Positions 26,797-39,405 of a stretch of 64,000 nucleotides of DNA are shown piece by piece. A program made the position numbers and the translations under genes. Source of the DNA: Ancistrus triradiatus (lineage: Eukaryota; Chordata; Actinopteri; Siluriformes; Loricariidae); NCBI GenBank assembly GCA_025084515.1, contig JAJAGP010000757.1, positions 239,714 to 303,713 on the forward strand, given 5' to 3'. Within the stretch, counting starts at the first letter, position 1. Every line of letters begins with the position of its first letter. The notes beneath the pieces are model-generated. The model was not told where the DNA came from. It did no database searches and saw nothing but the letters and a program-made list of their open reading frames with translations.

Positions 26797-27950
26797 CCTG
26801 AGGCATCATTTCACACATTTTAATTCAGTTCCCAAAACATAAAATGTTTTTTTTTTTTTTAGAACTACTTGAAATGTTTATATGACAAAAATAATTGCAT
26901 TTATACTGTAACTTCATTCTCAAAACCCTTTGCTTCAAACTGTGTACACAGAACTTGTAACAGAGCCTGGAATAATGTGTGACAATACGGCTGGGTTCTT
27001 TTGCATAGGACATGTAAATCAAAAATTTGAAATGTAACATTAAATGTCATAACAAGAAATAAATTAATTGGTAAATTGATACATTTCCTGCTCAAGTAAA
27101 TCAAGTTAAGCTGAGAATGCACAGATAATTAACACAGGATAAATAGGACACCTTGAACTACATTCATCCGGTATAACAGAAGAAAAAAAAAAAATAATAA
27201 TGATTTCACCAAGCCTATGATATGCGAGTACTTCATCCTAATCAGACTATATCAGAGGTCAAAATCCTCTGTGCCAGTGTTTTGCAGTCCCAGTTCCAGA
27301 ATACTGCTACACTCCACAGGTTAGCCATTTCCCTGCCCTTGTTTGTCTGATACTGAAAGGTAAGACAGCTGTGTTATGAAAGGAAAAACTCCATAGTATA
27401 CAAGGCAGGGCTGCTTCAGCACTGGGGCTCGGATATACCAGTGTATGGTGGAACCAGCACCAAAGAAAATGAGTTTTATATCCCTCACATTTCCCTGTTT
27501 CTCAAATGCTGTGAATTTGAATTATAAAGAAGGCCCAAACTGGGCCAGATTTTGACCAACGCTACATCAAGAGGATTTCCTTCTGCAGACATGAATACTC
27601 AGCCTCAATTCAAATCCACCACTCAGTCTGCGAGACAATGTTGCTGCAAAACACAATACAGAGGTATTTCCAGAAGGACCTAGATTCATTCTGACATTCT
27701 GGCAAAGAGGGGTCAACACATGGTTGCTTTCACATATATCCATATATGACTTAAGGCAGGCTAATGTATGTGCAGTAGGTACCAGATGCTCAGATCCAGC
27801 AAATTTACAAAGTCATTCTCTCACCCAAGTGCTTTACGAATTCAGTAAGACAGTTTGAAACAGGGAAAAGACTAAGCTGTGCAGCAGTGCAGCCAACAAC
27901 GCAGCTATACTTTTGTGTATTTGAAATGTATTCGGACAATTAGAGGTACA

Positions 27951-30900
27951 TTAGAGGTAAACAAAGCTCACAGTAAGGACAGCAGATGCTCTCCCCTCTT
28001 TTACTGGGAGGGACTTTGCAAACTCGGCATAGTCGATGTAACCATCATTGTTCTTATCGTCATCTCGGAAGACTTCATCGATGATGCGGATGAGGTCTTC
28101 CTCTGTCATTGGTGGAGTATTCTCACGTCCCTCCTGCAAAGCAGGATGACACAGCAGAAGAAATGAATCACAAATACCAGGCTCCTGTGCTAGTCATTAT
28201 ATAACTAACACACACAGTGGAATGTTACAGTGAAAAAGATTCTAATAAAATGCTAATAATGCTAATACAGTGTTTTTCATTACAAATTGAATACACTGGT
28301 GCTTAAATGTTTTTGAACCCTTTAGAATTTTCTATGTTTCTGCATAAACATTGTCAGATGTCCAAACGAGTCCTAAAAGCAGGCAAATAGAACCCAGTTA
28401 AACAAATAAGACAAAAATATTACATTTGGTAATTTACTGGCAATGACCTGATTTGACATACAGATATGCGCCATTTTACACCCACATGACGTTCTGTCAA
28501 ACAGGATGTTGACGAAACATTACCATAGTCACTAGGGGTGTAACGATGCACCACTGCAAAAATGGGACAGTGTCTGTTGTTGGGTGGGAAGATGCATCAT
28601 CTAATTTGATTACACTTTCTTAGTCTAATGCAATTCCAGTTTTGAACACTAGACTCAGACACACATCCCATTGTTAGTGAGAATCTTAATTTGTTTTAAT
28701 TGCAGGGGATTCTTTTTGTTTAAAATTTCTACAAGAAAAGTACACCATCTTGAATTGTTATTCTTCAGAATACTATAATTAGGATTGCCGCTCCAGAACA
28801 GTGCAGATTAAGTCAGTCAAACACACTAAAACTTTGCTCATCAAGATGAGTAGATGATAGAATAAAAATAAATACTGAATATAAGAAATACTGTATTGCA
28901 CTGACAGAATAGGGCATTTTGTTTACAATTTTAAACATAATTTCTAGTCATTTCTTTTAATTGCAGAGGACTAAAGTTTTATTGTTAAAAAAAAAAACTT
29001 CTCCAAGAAATTCTTTTCACTACAGAAATAAAAAGGAATGTCTTTTGTTAAATGTAAAATCAAGTCGCGAGAAAAATCGAACCGTGAACATGGTATCGAG
29101 AATCGAATCGTGAGCAGAGTGCATCGTTATACCCCTAGTAGTCACAGTATTTTTTGGCTACCGTATTGTAAAAATAAAAGGGTTCTTTATGATCAATACT
29201 TTGATTTTAACTTTATTCTCCTTTAATCATTATAGAATGGCTTGTGTGCCTAAGATCAGGGTCTTGCTGCTTCATGGAAGTTGCTGATATAATTCAGAAT
29301 TCATTGTTCCATCAACGATGGCAAACCTTCCTGGCCAAGAGCAGCAAAACAAGCCCAAACCATTATGCGATTACCACCATGTTCCACAGAAGAGATAAGG
29401 TTCTTGGAATGCAGTGATTTCCCTTTTCTAGACATGACGTTTCTCATTTAAACCAAAAAGTCCTATTTTGGTCTCATCTCTCCACAAAATGTTGTTCCAA
29501 TAGCATTCTGCTTGGTCTGTGTGATCTGCTGCTGACAGGCAGCAATGTTCAGTGTCCTCCACAATCTATCTGACTGTATACTGGTAGAGTCCAAATTCTT
29601 TAGAGGTGGTCTTCTAAGCTTTTCCAGCTCAATGGGAATAAACAACTCTTTTTCTGAGGTCCTCAGAAGATAGATCTATGTTCTTTAAATACAACAAGTC
29701 ACCCACTCACACCTGACTGTCACCCCACTAACTGAATTCAGTTCAGTTCAGGTTCACCTTCAAAGTAACTGTTCAGCCGTGATGTTCACACACTACTACT
29801 CACAGATCTGTCTAGTAATAACAGTAAATAAATGACCAAATGTAATATTGTCTCATTTATGAAATTGGGTTACCTTTATCTACCTTTAGAATTAAATTTT
29901 AAATTATGACGGTTTAGGTCATATTTATGCTGAAATAGAAAAACAAACTTTCAAGCATGTCTGAAATCTGAATGAAATTTGAGTGAAATGTTGAGTACTT
30001 GAAAAATGTAAAAAACAAAAAAACAAACAAACCTGAAAACAAAAACAAAAAAGCATACAAATGTAACTACAATTACTATTTGGCAAATCACCCCGTTGGT
30101 TAGAATGACAGTGTGCACTCGACCTTTCACGGACTCTCCAAGTTTGTGCAAAATCTGATGATCCATGTTTTCTCAGCATGATTTCACAATATTCAAAAGA
30201 GCATCTTGTGAAATTAGTGCATGATTGGCTTTTTCTGTTTTCAAGAGCCCACTGATTTTCAGTGTGTGTTTTGGGCCATTATATCGATACAGTATGAATC
30301 CTTCTCCAAATACCCTAACCAGAGAGAATATAACATATCTGAAGAATGCAGTGGTGCTTCTACTTTGTCAGATATAGTTGATATATAGGTACCCAACTCC
30401 AGAGTAGGCAGAACTCTTTCCAGCTCGTTGAATATTCCCAAATCCATGTTTCACTATTTTTATGATATACTGTGCTATCAACCTCTCTTCTGTTCTTCTC
30501 CTCACATAATTCCTTCTGTTATTGTCATAAGACTCAAAGGTTTATTCATCAGTTAACACAACTTTTTTGCCAGTCATTTTCTGTGAAATATTTGTATATC
30601 TGAACCCATGCGCCATGTTTTGCCTTGTATACCTTATGGAGAAGTGGTTTAGAGCAGATACTTGTTCTTTGAGACCATTGCTACACACAAAAGGAACTGA
30701 CATGGTTGATTTCACAAATGAGTTTTAACTGGTTTTCAATAGTGTAAAATACTAATACACTGAAGTTCATGTCATTTTTTTAAATTACACTTCTAAGTGG
30801 ATTATAAGGTTTATAAGAAAAAAACATTTATTCAATTTAAGAAAAGTGCTAAATAAAAGCATTTTCACTTGTGTTCATTTGACCCCCACTGTACATTTAT

Positions 30901-33900
30901 TTGGGTATTGCTGGAGCCAAATAATGATAACCATAACCCAAACCTTAGTAAATGTTCTCCCTGTTAGTACCCCAAGTGGTGAAATGTCATTTGGCACACT
31001 CAGACAAAAAAAAAATACATGTATTCTACAAACATAAAAAAAAAAAACTCTCCAAAAAAATTATACAAAAATTCAAGAACATCTAGAAATTCTTATGAAC
31101 ATTCACATTTATGTAATTTAGCAGACGCCCTTATCCAGAGCGACTTACAATTGATACAATCTTACAATTTAAGCAATTGTTGGTTAGGGCCTTGCTCAAG
31201 AACCCAACAGTGGCAGCTTGACAGAGTTGGATTTGAACCCTGGACCTTGTGGTCCATAGTCCACTAGCTTAACCACTGTCCAAAATATAACAGAAGCAAG
31301 TTCCTATTTCCATTTTACTTCTGAGAGTGTTAAGTACCCTGAATGAAAAATCTGTTACATACTGTATACTATATACAATTATATTTTAATTGATTTATTA
31401 TATTTTCTTTAAAAATGCTCTCTCTTAGAATATTTATATTTAGCTGCCGTGTATTTAAACTATTACTGTAAACATAGTAACTTTTAAGTTTAATTATTAT
31501 TACGTATATACTTTTTATTACGTAATTTAATTCTTATGGTACAGAAGGAGTCTGGGTTGTTCCCTTTTAGATTCTTGGTCCTCCCAAGGGTTCTTACTTA
31601 TAAGATTTAGGGAGCTTTTCCTTGCCACGGTCACCCTAGGCTTGATCAATTCGGTCTGTGACCAAAGATATTTGTAAAGCTGCTTTGAGACAATGCTCCC
31701 TTGTAAATGCGCCAGGTAAATATATTTGACTTGACAAAAGTGTGTCATCATAAATCAGGCAATAACTATAAAAATAGCAACACAGCTGCAAATAACTGTA
31801 TGCTCCATTAGAGCACTTACTAAGCATCCAACGACCTCAGAGTGAAAAAACTGGGTGAAAGAGGATGCAAATGTATTTTGTCCCCACACACAGTGAGAAG
31901 CATGATTAGGGAGGGATTTGCAAAATGATGGTATCACTTTCAGGTCTCCAAACTTACATTCAAATTCCACCTCCTTGCCAACAGACCATTCTGAAAGCAT
32001 ACCATAAATGTAAGCACCTATAATTGACAAGATGCTACAGCAAGTCATGTTTTAATGGTCATAATGGGTTTTTTTCCCCCAAAAAACACAGAGTGTGAAA
32101 AAGAGAATAGAATTGAAGGCACACTTAAGTATGCTAAAGCAACTTTAATGCTATGAAACCGTTTTCCTCCACAGATCCTAAACTTGTTAGTATGCCCTGC
32201 ATACTTTAAATGCATCATAAAGTGAAATTTTTTAATTGGATTTTTCTCAGCATGATATTACGGTAATTCTCCAAAAGGGTTAGGGTGATTTATTATAATC
32301 TTTACCAGGGGTGCCAGTAATGATGGAGGGGACTGTAGGTCTCCACATACACTATATGGACAAAAGTATTGGGACACCTACACATTACACCTACAAGAGC
32401 TTTTAGGAGTTCCCATTGGAAAGGAACTGGAAAGGCTTTGTACAAGATTTTCACGTGTCTGTAATTTTGCCCATTCACTGAGAAGAGCATTTGCGAGGTC
32501 AGACACTGATGTTGGTGAGAGGGCCTGGAAAAACAATCACATAGCATTGTCTGTCCTCCACCAAACTTCACAGTGGGCACAATGCAGCCAGGCAGGTAAA
32601 GTTCTCCTGGCATTCACCAAATCTAGACTTCCACGAACATTCCATGAATGTTTCCATATCTCCAGAGTCCAGTGGCGGTGTGCTTTACACCTCTCCTTCC
32701 AATGCTTGCCATTGTGTTTGGTGATGTAAGGCTTGCATGCAGCTGCTCAACCATGACAACCCATGAAGCTCCCAGAGCAGTTGTTGTACTGATGTTAATG
32801 CCAGAGGAGATTGGAACTCTGCATCACTGATTCAGCAGAGTGTTGGCGACTTTTTGCACTCAGCGACTCTGCAACTTTATGTGGACTGCCACTTGGTGGC
32901 AGTTGCTGTTGTTTCTAAAAGCTTCCACCGTACAACAATACCGCTCACAGCTGATCACAGAATACCCAAGAGCGAAGAAGTTTCATGAACTGACTTGCAG
33001 CAACGGTGGCATCCTTTCATAGTACCAAGCTCAAATTCATTGAGTTCTTTAGAATGACCCACTCTTTCACAAATGTTTGCAAAAAAGGCAGACTGCATGG
33101 TTCTCGTTTGATGGGAATGAATGAAACATTGAATGATTAAGAGGTGTGTCCCAACACTTTTGTCCCTATACTGTACTTTTGACCATGCAAAAAATAAACC
33201 ACAGTAACAGCAGCATGTTTAATCAGTATTACAACAGTCAATGAAAATGACTTATAATTATGTGATTTGTTAGAAAGCTGGTCTGTGTGTCAGTGATGAG
33301 TCATCACAGCTAATTAAAGCTATTCTTCTACATAGGGATCAGAGAAATAACAGGCTGGAGCAAGGACATTTAAGCTACCCACCTCCTTGTGTACATGTGT
33401 AATGGCCGTGACAAGCTCGAGCCCATCCAGCAAGTTGTTGCCGTCATAGTCATGCATTTTGAAGTAGTGAAGCTGCAGTTCTTGTGGGGTCATGTCTGAC
33501 TCTGGCTTCTCAATCACCCCTTCTAAATGTTCCATGACGTGTCTTTAAGAGAGAACAGGCATCATGCATGAACGCAAGGTCATAATTCAGTTTGATAAAG
33601 CACTGTAAATACCGAGTTGGTTATAGCACCAAAGATCCTTATACCATTTTAATAAGATACGAATACTATAAACGTGGTGTTCGGCTAGTGAGGAGCTGGT
33701 CACCGGCAGGTGCAATGCCGATCTGTAATTTTAGCATCAAAACCCTTTGCATTTATTTGCATTTTAATATATTTGTGTACATTCATATACATTGTTGTTG
33801 CATTCATTAAAGTTTATACACAAATGTCTTTGATGAATATATTTTAATACAAATTACTAACATTTGATGTTTCATCTGTGAGTGTTTACTTTTTGTTTTT

Positions 33901-36900
33901 GCTGAGGTTGTGCCAATTGTACTGATATTACTTTTTTTTGTGTCAAAGTGTCATTTGGTAGTATTTTCATGGTTAATATAATTGTCATCATTAATTACTC
34001 AAATAATAAAACATTTGAAATGAATTTATTAAAGTGTAGCTAAAACAGACTTGGTTGTTAGCATTGCTGTCACTGTACTGCACTATTTAACTCCAAAATG
34101 AAAGCAGTTAAGGCTGTTCTGGACAGCAAGACCTACTCGTGCTCCTCTTAATAAATGAAAGGTAGCACATTAAACTTCTCTCTGCTGGCTGATCTCTGAG
34201 GTAAATGTGCGGTAAATGGTTATGTGACAGTGCTGGACAATACATCTACATCGTCGCCATATTGGTCCAGGCAACTTCTCACAATTCTCCAGACACTGTA
34301 TTGAATTCTACTCTAATAAATAATAATATAATAAAACAGTAACAGATTAGCAATAGTAAATAGTGTATGTAGTATAAAATAGTACTATAATCGTTATATA
34401 GTATTCACTATTTTATACATTGGTGCTTGAAAGTTTGTGAACCCTTTAGAATTTACTATATTTCTGCATAAATATGAGCTAAAACATCATCAGATTTTCG
34501 CACAAGTCCTAAAACTAGATAAAGAGAACCCAGTTGAAGAAATAAGACAAAAATAATATACTTGGCCATTTATTTATAGAGGAAAATGATCCAATATTAC
34601 CCATAGCCCATTCCTCCGTACAAAACAGCTCTGGGATGTTGGTGGGTTTCCTCACATTAACTGCTCACTTCAGGTTCTTCCACAACATTCCGATTGGATT
34701 AAGGTCAGGACTTTCACTTGGCCATTCCAAACCATTAACTTTGTTCTTATTTAACCATTCTTTGGTAGAACAACCTGTGTGCTTAGGGTTGTTGTTTTGC
34801 TGCATGACCCACCTTCTCTTGAGATTTCAGCTCATGAACAGATGTCCTGACATTTTCCTTTAGAATCTCTGATATTTGTTTCCAATTCAGAAGCAATGCA
34901 AAGTGGCTTCTCTTTGCAACACTGCCATGCACATCATTGTTGTTCAGTGTTCTTCTGATGGTGGACTCATGAACTATCACACGCCTTGGCACTTTGGAGT
35001 GATCTTTGTTGGTCGACCACTCCTGGGGAGGGTAACAATTTTCTAGAATTTCCTGCATTTGGTACACAATCTGTCTGACTGTTGGGATTGGGTGGAGTAC
35101 CAACTCTTTAGAGATGGTTTTGTAACCTTTTCCAGCCTGATGAGCATCAACAACTCTTTTTCTGAGGTCCTCAGAAATCTCCTTTGTTCGTGCCATGATA
35201 CACTTCCACAAACATGTGCTGTGAAGAGCAGACTTTGATAGATCCCTGTTCTTTAAATAAAACAGGGTGCCCACTCACACCTGATTGTCATCCCACTGAT
35301 TGAAAACACCTGACTCTAATTTCATCTTCAAATTAACTGCTAATCCTAGTGGTTCACATACTTTTGCCACTGACTAATATGTAATATTGAATCATTTTCC
35401 TCAATAAATAAATGACCAAGTATAATATTTTTGTCTCATGTGTTTAACTGGGTTCTCTTTATGTACCTTTAGGACTTGTGTGAAAATCCGATGATGTTTT
35501 AGGTCATTTTTATGCATAAATATAGAAAATTCAAAAGGATTCACAAACTTTCAAGCACCACTGTATACTGTATTATACTACTTGTACTACTATTTACATT
35601 ACATATACCATATACTATTGTGAATCTATTATTTTATTAATTATATTATTTATCAGACTACATCTTATCGCATTTACAGGGTAATAATATGCTGTACTGC
35701 TGTACTGTAGTATAGAGTACCTTTGAGTGCATCATTTCACTGCTAGAAAAAACAGAAAGTGAACTAGTTGAAAAATAAGAATATCAGTTGAGAAATTACT
35801 AGTTTATTTTGCATTTTAACCAGAAAAAAATGCATCTCCCCCATTTACTTGTATTTGTGTACAAGCCAGTCTTGCCTGGGACAATATGGTGGCCGTGCTG
35901 ACGCAGCAACGGGTTGAAGTGGCATCTAGGTATATTTGTCTATGGTGTAGTAGTATGCAAGGTTGTATGACACAACTTGCTACTGTACTGCATACTACAT
36001 ACAGGGGGCAGCATGCAGTACATACTAGTGTAGTATGCAGTACAGTGGTGTGCCATTTCAAATACAGCCATGGACTTCCCCATAAAAAGTACAAAAAAAT
36101 AAGGCTCTCACTATCTGAATATTCATTATTTGTTCCATTTTCAGAAACCAGATTAATCTCATTACAGATTCTCAAGGGTCCTAATGTCCCTATTTTGTGA
36201 CCCTACTCTTCAGCTAAAACCACAGGTTTACAATGGGGTTTAGCTCAGGGGACAGGGATAGTCACGCTAATAGCTTTCTTTTGCTGATCATTCAACTACT
36301 TTGCAGATATGGACATACATTTTAGATCACTGTCCTTACAAGCATATGGCAAAAGTTGGTTATTTGTGATGCCATGTATCATAAAAAAGTATGACTGTGC
36401 CTTTGAAGGACACGCCACTCCAGGACTCAGTTATCCTCCACTATACTTACAATGGTAATTATTTTATGCATTTTCTTTCTTCATATGGCAAACCTAATCT
36501 GGCTGGTTTTGCCAAAAAAGTTCACTTTTTCTTATCTGACCATGTTTTTTTTATTGTATAATGTTTCTTTGCATCCAATTGTAGATTTGGGGATTTTGCA
36601 ACCCCAAAATGCTACCATCTGCTGCAAATCTTCAAGTTCGCACAAGCAATGAATAAAAAGTTGACAGAGGTTAATTGTGGCCCCACTGCATATAGTATGT
36701 ATTCTGAACATTGTGTATTATATTTTAGCATCATCATCAGTCCTATTTCAAATCTCTATTTATTTTTATATGAAGACTTTCCCTAAAATGCGGAATGGCA
36801 AATTTCTTTAGCATTATACTCACTCTTTGTCCTGAACCATATTCCTGTCCAGGCGGATGATGGGAGGTTGTGTATCTCCTGACACTTGACCATGAACACT

Positions 36901-36978
36901 TCCATGAGAGTGAACACACAGCATGCAGCACGACAATATCACCAGAGTGTGCCACAGCGGCCCTGTTATATACCCCAT
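27951..36978 (-). CDS. mcfd2: MCFD2, EF-hand partner of LMAN1 (3 coding exons)
   Basis: Coding exons, in transcript order, are 36978-36824, 33542-33383 and 28133-27951. The exon 1/2 junction is AAAGA|GTGAGT to TTAAAG|A and rebuilds the codons D-K-E-H-V. The next junction is HKE|EGREN in phase 0. The protein starts MGYITGPLWHTL with a hydrophobic signal peptide. Two EF-hands follow, with loops DYDGNNLLDGLE and DKNNDGYIDYAE, each with acidic ligands at positions 1, 3 or 5, 9 and 12. Family knowledge: MCFD2 binds the lectin receptor LMAN1 (ERGIC-53) in a calcium-dependent way and exports cargo such as coagulation factors V and VIII from the ER. The frame gives 165 residues against about 146 in human, because the terminus reads SLPVKEG onward instead of stopping after SLQ. 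See the findings for a likely one-base insertion. Introns are long and full of transposons. Confidence 0.93.
28291..29957 (-). mobile_element. Tc1-like transposon (CAGTGGTGCTTGAAAG family) in mcfd2 intron, with nested MITE
   Basis: The left terminus reads CACTGGTGCTTAAATG (28291). The right end is cut off at AACTTTCAAGCAT (29957). Reverse-strand transposase pieces remain at about 29280-29480 (HGGGS-like region) and 29500-29690 (helix-turn-helix region). Both are heavily mutated. A hAT-like MITE interrupts it at 28533-29137. Confidence 0.8.
28533..29137. mobile_element. hAT-like MITE with 8-bp target duplication
   Basis: The termini are TAGGGGTGTAACGATGCA (left) and its inverse TGCATCGTTATACCCCTA (right). 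Flanks ATAGTCAC (28525-28532) and GTAGTCAC (29138-29145) form an 8-bp duplication with one mismatch, the length expected of hAT elements. It has no coding capacity. Related copies are at 37220-37995 and 40229 onward. Confidence 0.85.
29958..31100. other. mcfd2 intron 3 sequence, unclassified
   Basis: No clear gene. The segment 30080-30700 has the flavour of a degraded DNA transposon (repeated 'gaa...ccatgttt' blocks as in other reverse-oriented copies), but I could not anchor it with a motif. Confidence 0.35.
31101..31280 (-). repeat. tRNA-derived SINE (GGTAGCCTAG family), reverse
   Basis: Read on the minus strand: a degenerate head (GTGGTTAAGCTAGTGG), box B-like GGTTCAAATCC, then the body and GTCGCTCTGGATAAGGGCG tail ending ACATAAATGTGAATG. 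Confidence 0.85.
31537..31737 (+). repeat. L2-type LINE 3' end fragment
   Basis: The block TCCTCCCAAGGGTTC, then TTTTCCTTGCCACGGTC, then AAGCTGCTTTGAGACAATG, ending TATTTGACTTGAC, matches (in the opposite orientation) the 3' UTR of the L2-type LINE at 47080-48475. Only the last 200 bases are present. Confidence 0.75.
32350..33172 (-). mobile_element. Tc1/mariner-like element with CACTATATGG termini
   Basis: The left terminus CACTATATGGACAAAAGTAT continues TGGGACACC. The right end reads GGTGTGTCCCAACACTTTTG, continuing TCCCTATA, an inverted match. Internal reverse-strand sequence (32613-32302) includes PTVKFGGGQTMLCDCFS, a degraded form of the Tc1 VKFGGG...WGCFS motif. It contains stops and deletions and lies inside mcfd2 intron 3. 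Confidence 0.8.
33543..34420. other. mcfd2 intron 2, unclassified AT-rich DNA
   Basis: No gene or known transposon end. The stretch 34225-34290 is an imperfect inverted match to 35869-35915, on the far side of a Tc1 copy (see findings). Confidence 0.5.
34421..35575 (-). mobile_element. Tc1-like transposon, internally deleted (CAGTGGTGCTTGAAAG family)
   Basis: The termini ATTGGTGCTTGAAAGTTTG (34421) and CTTTCAAGCACCACTG (35573) are flanked by TA. The minus strand 35274-34783 encodes the helix-turn-helix half (MARTKEISEDLRKRVVDAHQ), then jumps by deletion to SVHELKS and the second-Asp region, with degraded sequence up to the SPDLNP area near 34700. The DETKIEL region with the first Asp is absent. 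It sits in mcfd2 intron 2. Confidence 0.88.
35576..36200. other. mcfd2 intron 2 sequence with inverted-repeat arm
   Basis: Repetitive CATACTAC/GTAGTATG words at 35930-36045 and the arm at 35869-35915 suggest another non-autonomous element, but its ends are not defined. Confidence 0.4.
36200..36660 (-). mobile_element. Decayed Tc1-like relic
   Basis: Phrases typical of reverse-oriented Tc1 copies are visible: GGGGTTTAGCTCAGGGGAC near 36236, ATCACTGTCCTTACAAG near 36327, and CCAAAAAAGTTCAC...ATCTGACCA near 36513-36543. No open transposase remains. Lies in mcfd2 intron 2. Confidence 0.5.
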
Positions 36979-36987
36979 GATGCAGTG
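36979..36987 (-). other. mcfd2: mcfd2 exon 2, 5' UTR portion
   Basis: A splice acceptor (CTTTTATCAG|CACTGCATC) places the start of the first coding exon nine bases before the ATG. The first exon would therefore be entirely non-coding. Confidence 0.6.
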
Positions 36988-37219
36988 CTGATAAAAGAAA
37001 GCACTGAGCATTAATACTCACAATACATCAAGATCCTACAATTTCAATATTCCCATATGAAAATAATCCACTATGTGGCCGCAAATTAGTGACAGGTTGT
37101 GCGCATAAATATGTTGTCTTACTCTGTTGTTTTTTTTTAGAAATTGAGAAGACTGAAAATGACAACTCAAGGATTACGAAAACTCAGCCACTTTAAAGCA
37201 TTTGACAAGATGCAGATTG

Positions 37220-37995
37220 TAGGGGTGTAACGACACACTCTGCTTCACAATTAGATTTTCTCATTATTATTAATTTTACATTTGACAAAAGACATTCCTT
37301 TTTTATTTCTGTAGTGTAAACAATGAAAACAATGCACATTTTCTTGTACAAGTTTTTTTTAACAATAAAACTTTAGTCCCTTGCAATTAAAAGAACTTAC
37401 TAGAAAGATTAGATTAAAATTGTAAACAAAATCCCTTATTCTATCTGTACAATACCTCTGCACAATACTTTTTATAATAATGTTTTTTTTTGTATCAATG
37501 TAATTCTAATCTTGAAGTGCAAAGTCTTTGCATGTTTTACTGACAATCTGTCTGTGTGACTGTCTTATTTTTTTGTGTAGATTTGCACAGTTCTGGAGCA
37601 ATAATTCTAATTTCATTGTATAATTGTACAATGACAAATAAAGACATTAAATTAACTTACTGTAGCTTCACCATATGCTAAATAACAGAAGAAAACATTC
37701 CTTTTGATTTCTGAAGGATAACAATTAAAAATAGTGTACTTTGAATAAACATTTAAACAAAAAGAAACTTTAGTCCCTTGCAATTAAAAGAAATTAGGAT
37801 TCTCACTGAGAACGGGATATGCGTCCGAGTATAACCCCTCCATTTAGTGTTCAAAACTGGAAGTGCATTAGATGGCAGCAAAATCAAGGATGTATAATCC
37901 AATTACACAGACTATGCATCGCTCCACACGATGACAAACACTGTCCCATTTTTGCATCGGGGTGCATCGTGTCACGACGCATAATTACACTCCTA
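37220..37995. mobile_element. hAT-like MITE with 8-bp target duplication
   Basis: Starts TAGGGGTGTAACGACACAC and ends ACGCATAATTACACTCCTA. Flanks GCAGATTG (37212-37219) and GCAGTTTG (37996-38003) are an 8-bp duplication with one mismatch. Same family as 28533-29137. Lies in mcfd2 intron 1. Confidence 0.8.
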
Positions 37996-38079
37996 GCAGT
38001 TTGTGAAATAAATTATATGATATGATTATACAAAAAGCGAACGTACAGGAGAAATTGCTGAATTGCTAATATATATTCT

Positions 38080-39230
38080 GACTGGTCACTTTTTAGAGAC
38101 ACCTACTTTTACGATTGGAGTGTCCCTGTACAGAAATTAGACACATGACCCCAGAGTGCAGCATAAAATCAAGTGAGTATTCTCTAGATGAGTTTCCACA
38201 TTTCATTGGGAAAACTGAGCAATCTAAACTACACTGAATGAGGCATGGTTACAGGTGCTAGACGAGCCATGGCCAGTATGTCAAACACTGCCAAGCTTGT
38301 GTTGTTTTCTTCTGTCAAGAGTATACCGAGAATGGTGAGATTGAGGAAAAACATCCAGTGACAGGGGATCCTAACTCATCGACGAACGGGTTCAGAGGAT
38401 GTCAAGAATCGTCCTGATGAACAGGCAATGATAAGTCAAGCAAATTGCACCTGAATACAACACTGGTGCAACAACTAATGTGTCTGTCCAATTAACTCAT
38501 TGTTCTTTAGCACAAATGGGCTATAACAGCAGACTACCAATTCACGTGCCGTTGCTGTCTAATGGAAACAGAAATTCAAGACCCAAGTGGGCAAAACAGC
38601 ACAAAAATTGGATCACTGAGCGGAGAACAAACCATTTCCTGGTCAGACAAGTCCAGATTTCTGTTGCATCATGCTGATGGGAGGGTCAGACTTTGGCACA
38701 AGCAGCATAAATCAATGAACTGTTCATGACAGATGTCAACAGTTGCTGCTGGTAAAATAGGAGTAATTGAATGTGGAATGTTTTCTTCGTACTCCAAGAT
38801 ACCTGTAGATACCTTTAAGCGTTTGGACAGTAGGTCTTACCTAAGCATTGTATTGGACTAAGTTCATCCCATCATGACAGCTGTTTCCCCTGTGGTAGAA
38901 GGACACTTTTCAGCAGGACACTGCACCGTGCCATATGGTTGTGTTGTCATGGACTGGTTCCAGGAACATGGCAACTAGTTTTCCCTGCTTCCCTGGCTTT
39001 CACTTCCAGACATTTTAATCCTATAGAGCATCTCTGGGACGAGGTATAACGGGCTGCTCTGTACCTCCATCTAATTTAATCCAACTGAGAGACGTTATCC
39101 TGTCCGCATGGTTCAATATTCCTGCAGAACAATTTCAATACTTGGTGGAATCTATACAACGACGAAATGCTGCGGATGTGAAAGCCAAAGCAGGTCCAAC
39201 ATACTAGATGGTTGTCTTTAAAAAACTGGC
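38080..39230 (+). mobile_element. Decayed Tc1-like element in mcfd2 intron 1
   Basis: The left end ACTGGTCACTTTTTAGAGACACC resembles the terminus whose complement closes the copy at 54398. The plus strand shows a degraded helix-turn-helix segment (CATGGTTACAGGTGCTAGACG, 38247 on), the second-Asp motif as QQDTAPCH (about 38912) and a PIEHLWDE-like motif (about 39022-39045). Many stops. The right terminus is not clear. Confidence 0.7.
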
Positions 39231-39405
39231 ATTATTGTAACAGCTTGTCGGTCTAGCACCTAACATACAGGAACATATGGACCAGCAGCAATGTTCAACT
39301 TGACCCACACAAGCCCTGTAATCTCTGAACTTCAGTCAGGCTTACTGATCAAACTGTGCTTATAATAAATAGCTGCAATATGAGTGATAACTGTGGTTCC
39401 CTCAC

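Noticed and set aside
35886..36200. 104-codon plus-strand frame and its antisense partner
   Set aside because: Lies in repeated GTAGTATG/CATACTAC sequence inside an mcfd2 intron.
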